Shown here in pieces: positions 63,058 to 64,000 of a stretch of 64,000 bases of DNA. Both the position numbers and the translations under genes were made by a program. Origin of the DNA: Chitinophagaceae bacterium (lineage in GTDB: Bacteria > Bacteroidota > Bacteroidia > Chitinophagales > Chitinophagaceae); assembly GCA_016715365.1 (NCBI GenBank), contig JADKAM010000003.1, positions 310,001-374,000 of the forward strand. The letters run 5' to 3'. Numbering within the stretch: the first letter of the stretch is position 1; every line of letters starts with the position of its first letter. The notes under the pieces are model-generated. The model was not told the DNA's origin. It ran no database searches and worked only from the letters and a program-made list of their open reading frames with translations.

Positions 63058-63705
63058 TTATTTACCTGTATTTGTAACAAGAATTTGTGTAAAAAGTTCC
63101 CTGGGTATCATCCTGGCACCCAGGCTTTCCAGGTGGTTGGTATGTAACTGACAATCGATCAGCTGTACATTTTCCTTTTGCAATTGCCTTACATAGTTAA
63201 TAAATGCAAACTTGCTGGCATTGGGTTTCAGGCTGAACATGCTTTCGCCAAAAAACAAATTGCCCAGCCTGATTCCATACAGTCCGCCAATCAACTCTCC
63301 ATCCTGCCAGGTTTCGGCGCTATGGGCATAGCCAAGCTTATGTAAAATAATATAGGCCTTTTGCATGGCAGGCGATATCCAGGTTCCATCCTGTCCACGG
63401 CGGGAGACTGCTTTGCAGTTTCCTATCACCTGCTCAAAAGCCCGGTTGGTGGTGAACCTGTATTTGCCATTTTGCAAAACCGTTTTCATGCTGTTGCTTA
63501 CTTTCAGTTCTGCAGGGTATAAAACAAAGCGGGGATCGGGACTCCACCAGCAGATGGGTTCATCTTCGTTGTACCAGGGAAATATGCCACTTCGGTAGGC
63601 CAGTAATAAACGCTCGGTGCTTAAATCTCCACCCATGGCCAATAAACCTTCTTCATCAGCCATATCTGCAGGCGGAAAAAATAATGCTGAGGTGAGGAGG
63701 AACAT
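63058..63705 (-). CDS. aat: Leucyl/phenylalanyl-tRNA--protein transferase
   Basis: This 215-residue enzyme transfers Leu or Phe to N-terminal Lys/Arg of proteins, marking them for ClpAP. Signatures are FPPADMADEEGLLAMGGDLS, YRSGIFPWYNEDEPICWWSP (followed by DPR), and LGYAHSAETWQDGELIGGLY with GIRLGNLFFGESMF. It starts five bases after the clpS stop, so the N-degron adaptor and the modifying enzyme are in one operon. Confidence 0.95.
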   Translation of the reverse strand: MFLLTSALFFPPADMADEEGLLAMGGDLSTERLLLAYRSGIFPWYNEDEPICWWSPDPRFVLYPAELKVSNSMKTVLQNGKYRFTTNRAFEQVIGNCKAVSRRGQDGTWISPAMQKAYIILHKLGYAHSAETWQDGELIGGLYGIRLGNLFFGESMFSLKPNASKFAFINYVRQLQKENVQLIDCQLHTNHLESLGARMIPRELFTQILVTNTGK

Positions 63706-63710
63706 AGTGA

Positions 63711-64000
63711 TTAATTAGCGATCACTTCAACAGTTGCATTAATACCTCTTTCAGTGATGGCATCGCATTGTGGTTTTAAAATTTCGTAGCTGCCCTGTTT
63801 AACAGCGTATTTGCCTTTGGAGTCAATAATAATGGCGCATTGCTCGGCCTGTTGGGTAGAGTGGCCGCAAACTTCAATCAGGGTATCAATCACCCATTCA
63901 AATGTGTTTACCTCATCATTCCAGACAATAAGGCTGCAATAAGATTCAGTCACCGTAAGGGTATCTGTATCTTCCTGAAATTTGGTATTTGCGTAGATTG
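63711..64000 (-). CDS. clpS: ATP-dependent Clp protease adaptor ClpS (partial, 5' end outside window)
   Basis: The visible part carries the ClpS core: SLIVWNDEVNTFEWVIDTLI, the CGHSTQQAEQCAIIID segment and a C-terminal GKYAVKQGSYE strand. ClpS binds N-degron residues and delivers substrates to ClpA. A GTG at 63953 could be read as a start, but the frame stays open to the window edge with acidic residues (YANTKFQEDTDTLTV) typical of the ClpS N-terminal extension. The true start is therefore probably beyond 64000. Confidence 0.9.
   Translation of the reverse strand, partial: IYANTKFQEDTDTLTVTESYCSLIVWNDEVNTFEWVIDTLIEVCGHSTQQAEQCAIIIDSKGKYAVKQGSYEILKPQCDAITERGINATVEVIAN

Noticed and set aside
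63951..63953. GTG as the clpS start
   Set aside because: The frame remains open to the window edge with a typical ClpS acidic lead, so the real start is probably outside.
1..64000. tRNA, rRNA, integrase, transposase or prophage genes
   Set aside because: I looked on both strands for cloverleaf-like arms and for recombinase or phage structural proteins and saw none. The S74-type domain alone is not evidence of a phage.

Overview
The window looks like a chromosomal segment of a Bacteroidota bacterium, most likely a Chitinophagaceae relative. The pointers are: two -7 boxes of the TAnnTTTG type; the rpmB-rpmG-DUF4295-ftsY cluster; a SusC/OMP-type TonB-dependent receptor; a type IX secretion (T9SS) sorting tail; a DUF2723 glycosyltransferase; aerobic tyrosine catabolism (HPPD); and two bacillithiol-type proteins. 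No rRNA, tRNA, CRISPR array, prophage or transposase was seen. Coding density is high, and no gene-free stretch reaches 300 bases. || Layout. 1-3320 (minus, runs off the left edge): a surface protein of about fifty 17-residue repeats ending in an S74/tail-fibre-type chaperone domain. 3530-6261: a MoxR/Mg-chelatase-like AAA ATPase and its VWA partner. 6409-9567: DUF2723 membrane glycosyltransferase. 9786-13277: a DMT transporter, then a beta-helix protein translationally coupled to an OsmC protein. 13411-15316: rpmB-rpmG-DUF4295-ftsY. 15585-20301 (minus): TonB-dependent receptor, HTH/DUF2975 pair, and an ECF sigma factor with a membrane partner; this block separates ftsY from rimO (20430-21737). 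21778-24007: two paralogous dihaem cytochrome c lipoproteins. 24221-30486: bshC, a CBS protein and several small or hypothetical genes. 30609-34454: a three-subunit molybdenum aldehyde oxidase of the PaoABC type. 34739-37273: BNR/Ycf48-like secreted protein with a T9SS tail. 37392-37907: purE. 38071-43647: RND efflux operon (adaptor, pump, TolC). 43777-45279: a GIY-YIG domain fused in frame to PurK. 45566-54081: mostly plus-strand metabolic genes (hppD, L,D-transpeptidase, fbp, ABC ATPase, FKBP, YfiT-type transferase, Nudix, AI-2E) with a minus-strand aspartate kinase. 54179-56659: MG2/plug exported protein. 56867-57529: small lipoprotein. 57637-60024: TonB-like protein then folC. 60116-64000: DMT transporter, YggS, acyl-CoA dehydrogenase, aat and clpS (the last partial). 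|| How the genes work together. purE and purK provide consecutive steps of purine synthesis. bshC and the YfiT-family protein both point to bacillithiol. clpS and aat together form the N-degron (leucine/phenylalanine) branch of ClpAP proteolysis. MFP-RND-TolC form a complete tripartite pump. PaoA/B/C-like subunits form one periplasmic oxidase. || The most unusual feature is the GIY-YIG-PurK fusion. Its GIY-YIG part is bracketed by REP-like TTCGACT(A/T)CGCTCAGG elements, and one of these now encodes the linker into PurK. The window also carries several families of dispersed intergenic inverted repeats (CGCAAAG, TTGACAAGTTGAC, TTCGACTACGCTCAGG and others). A further repeat is read in frame inside folC.
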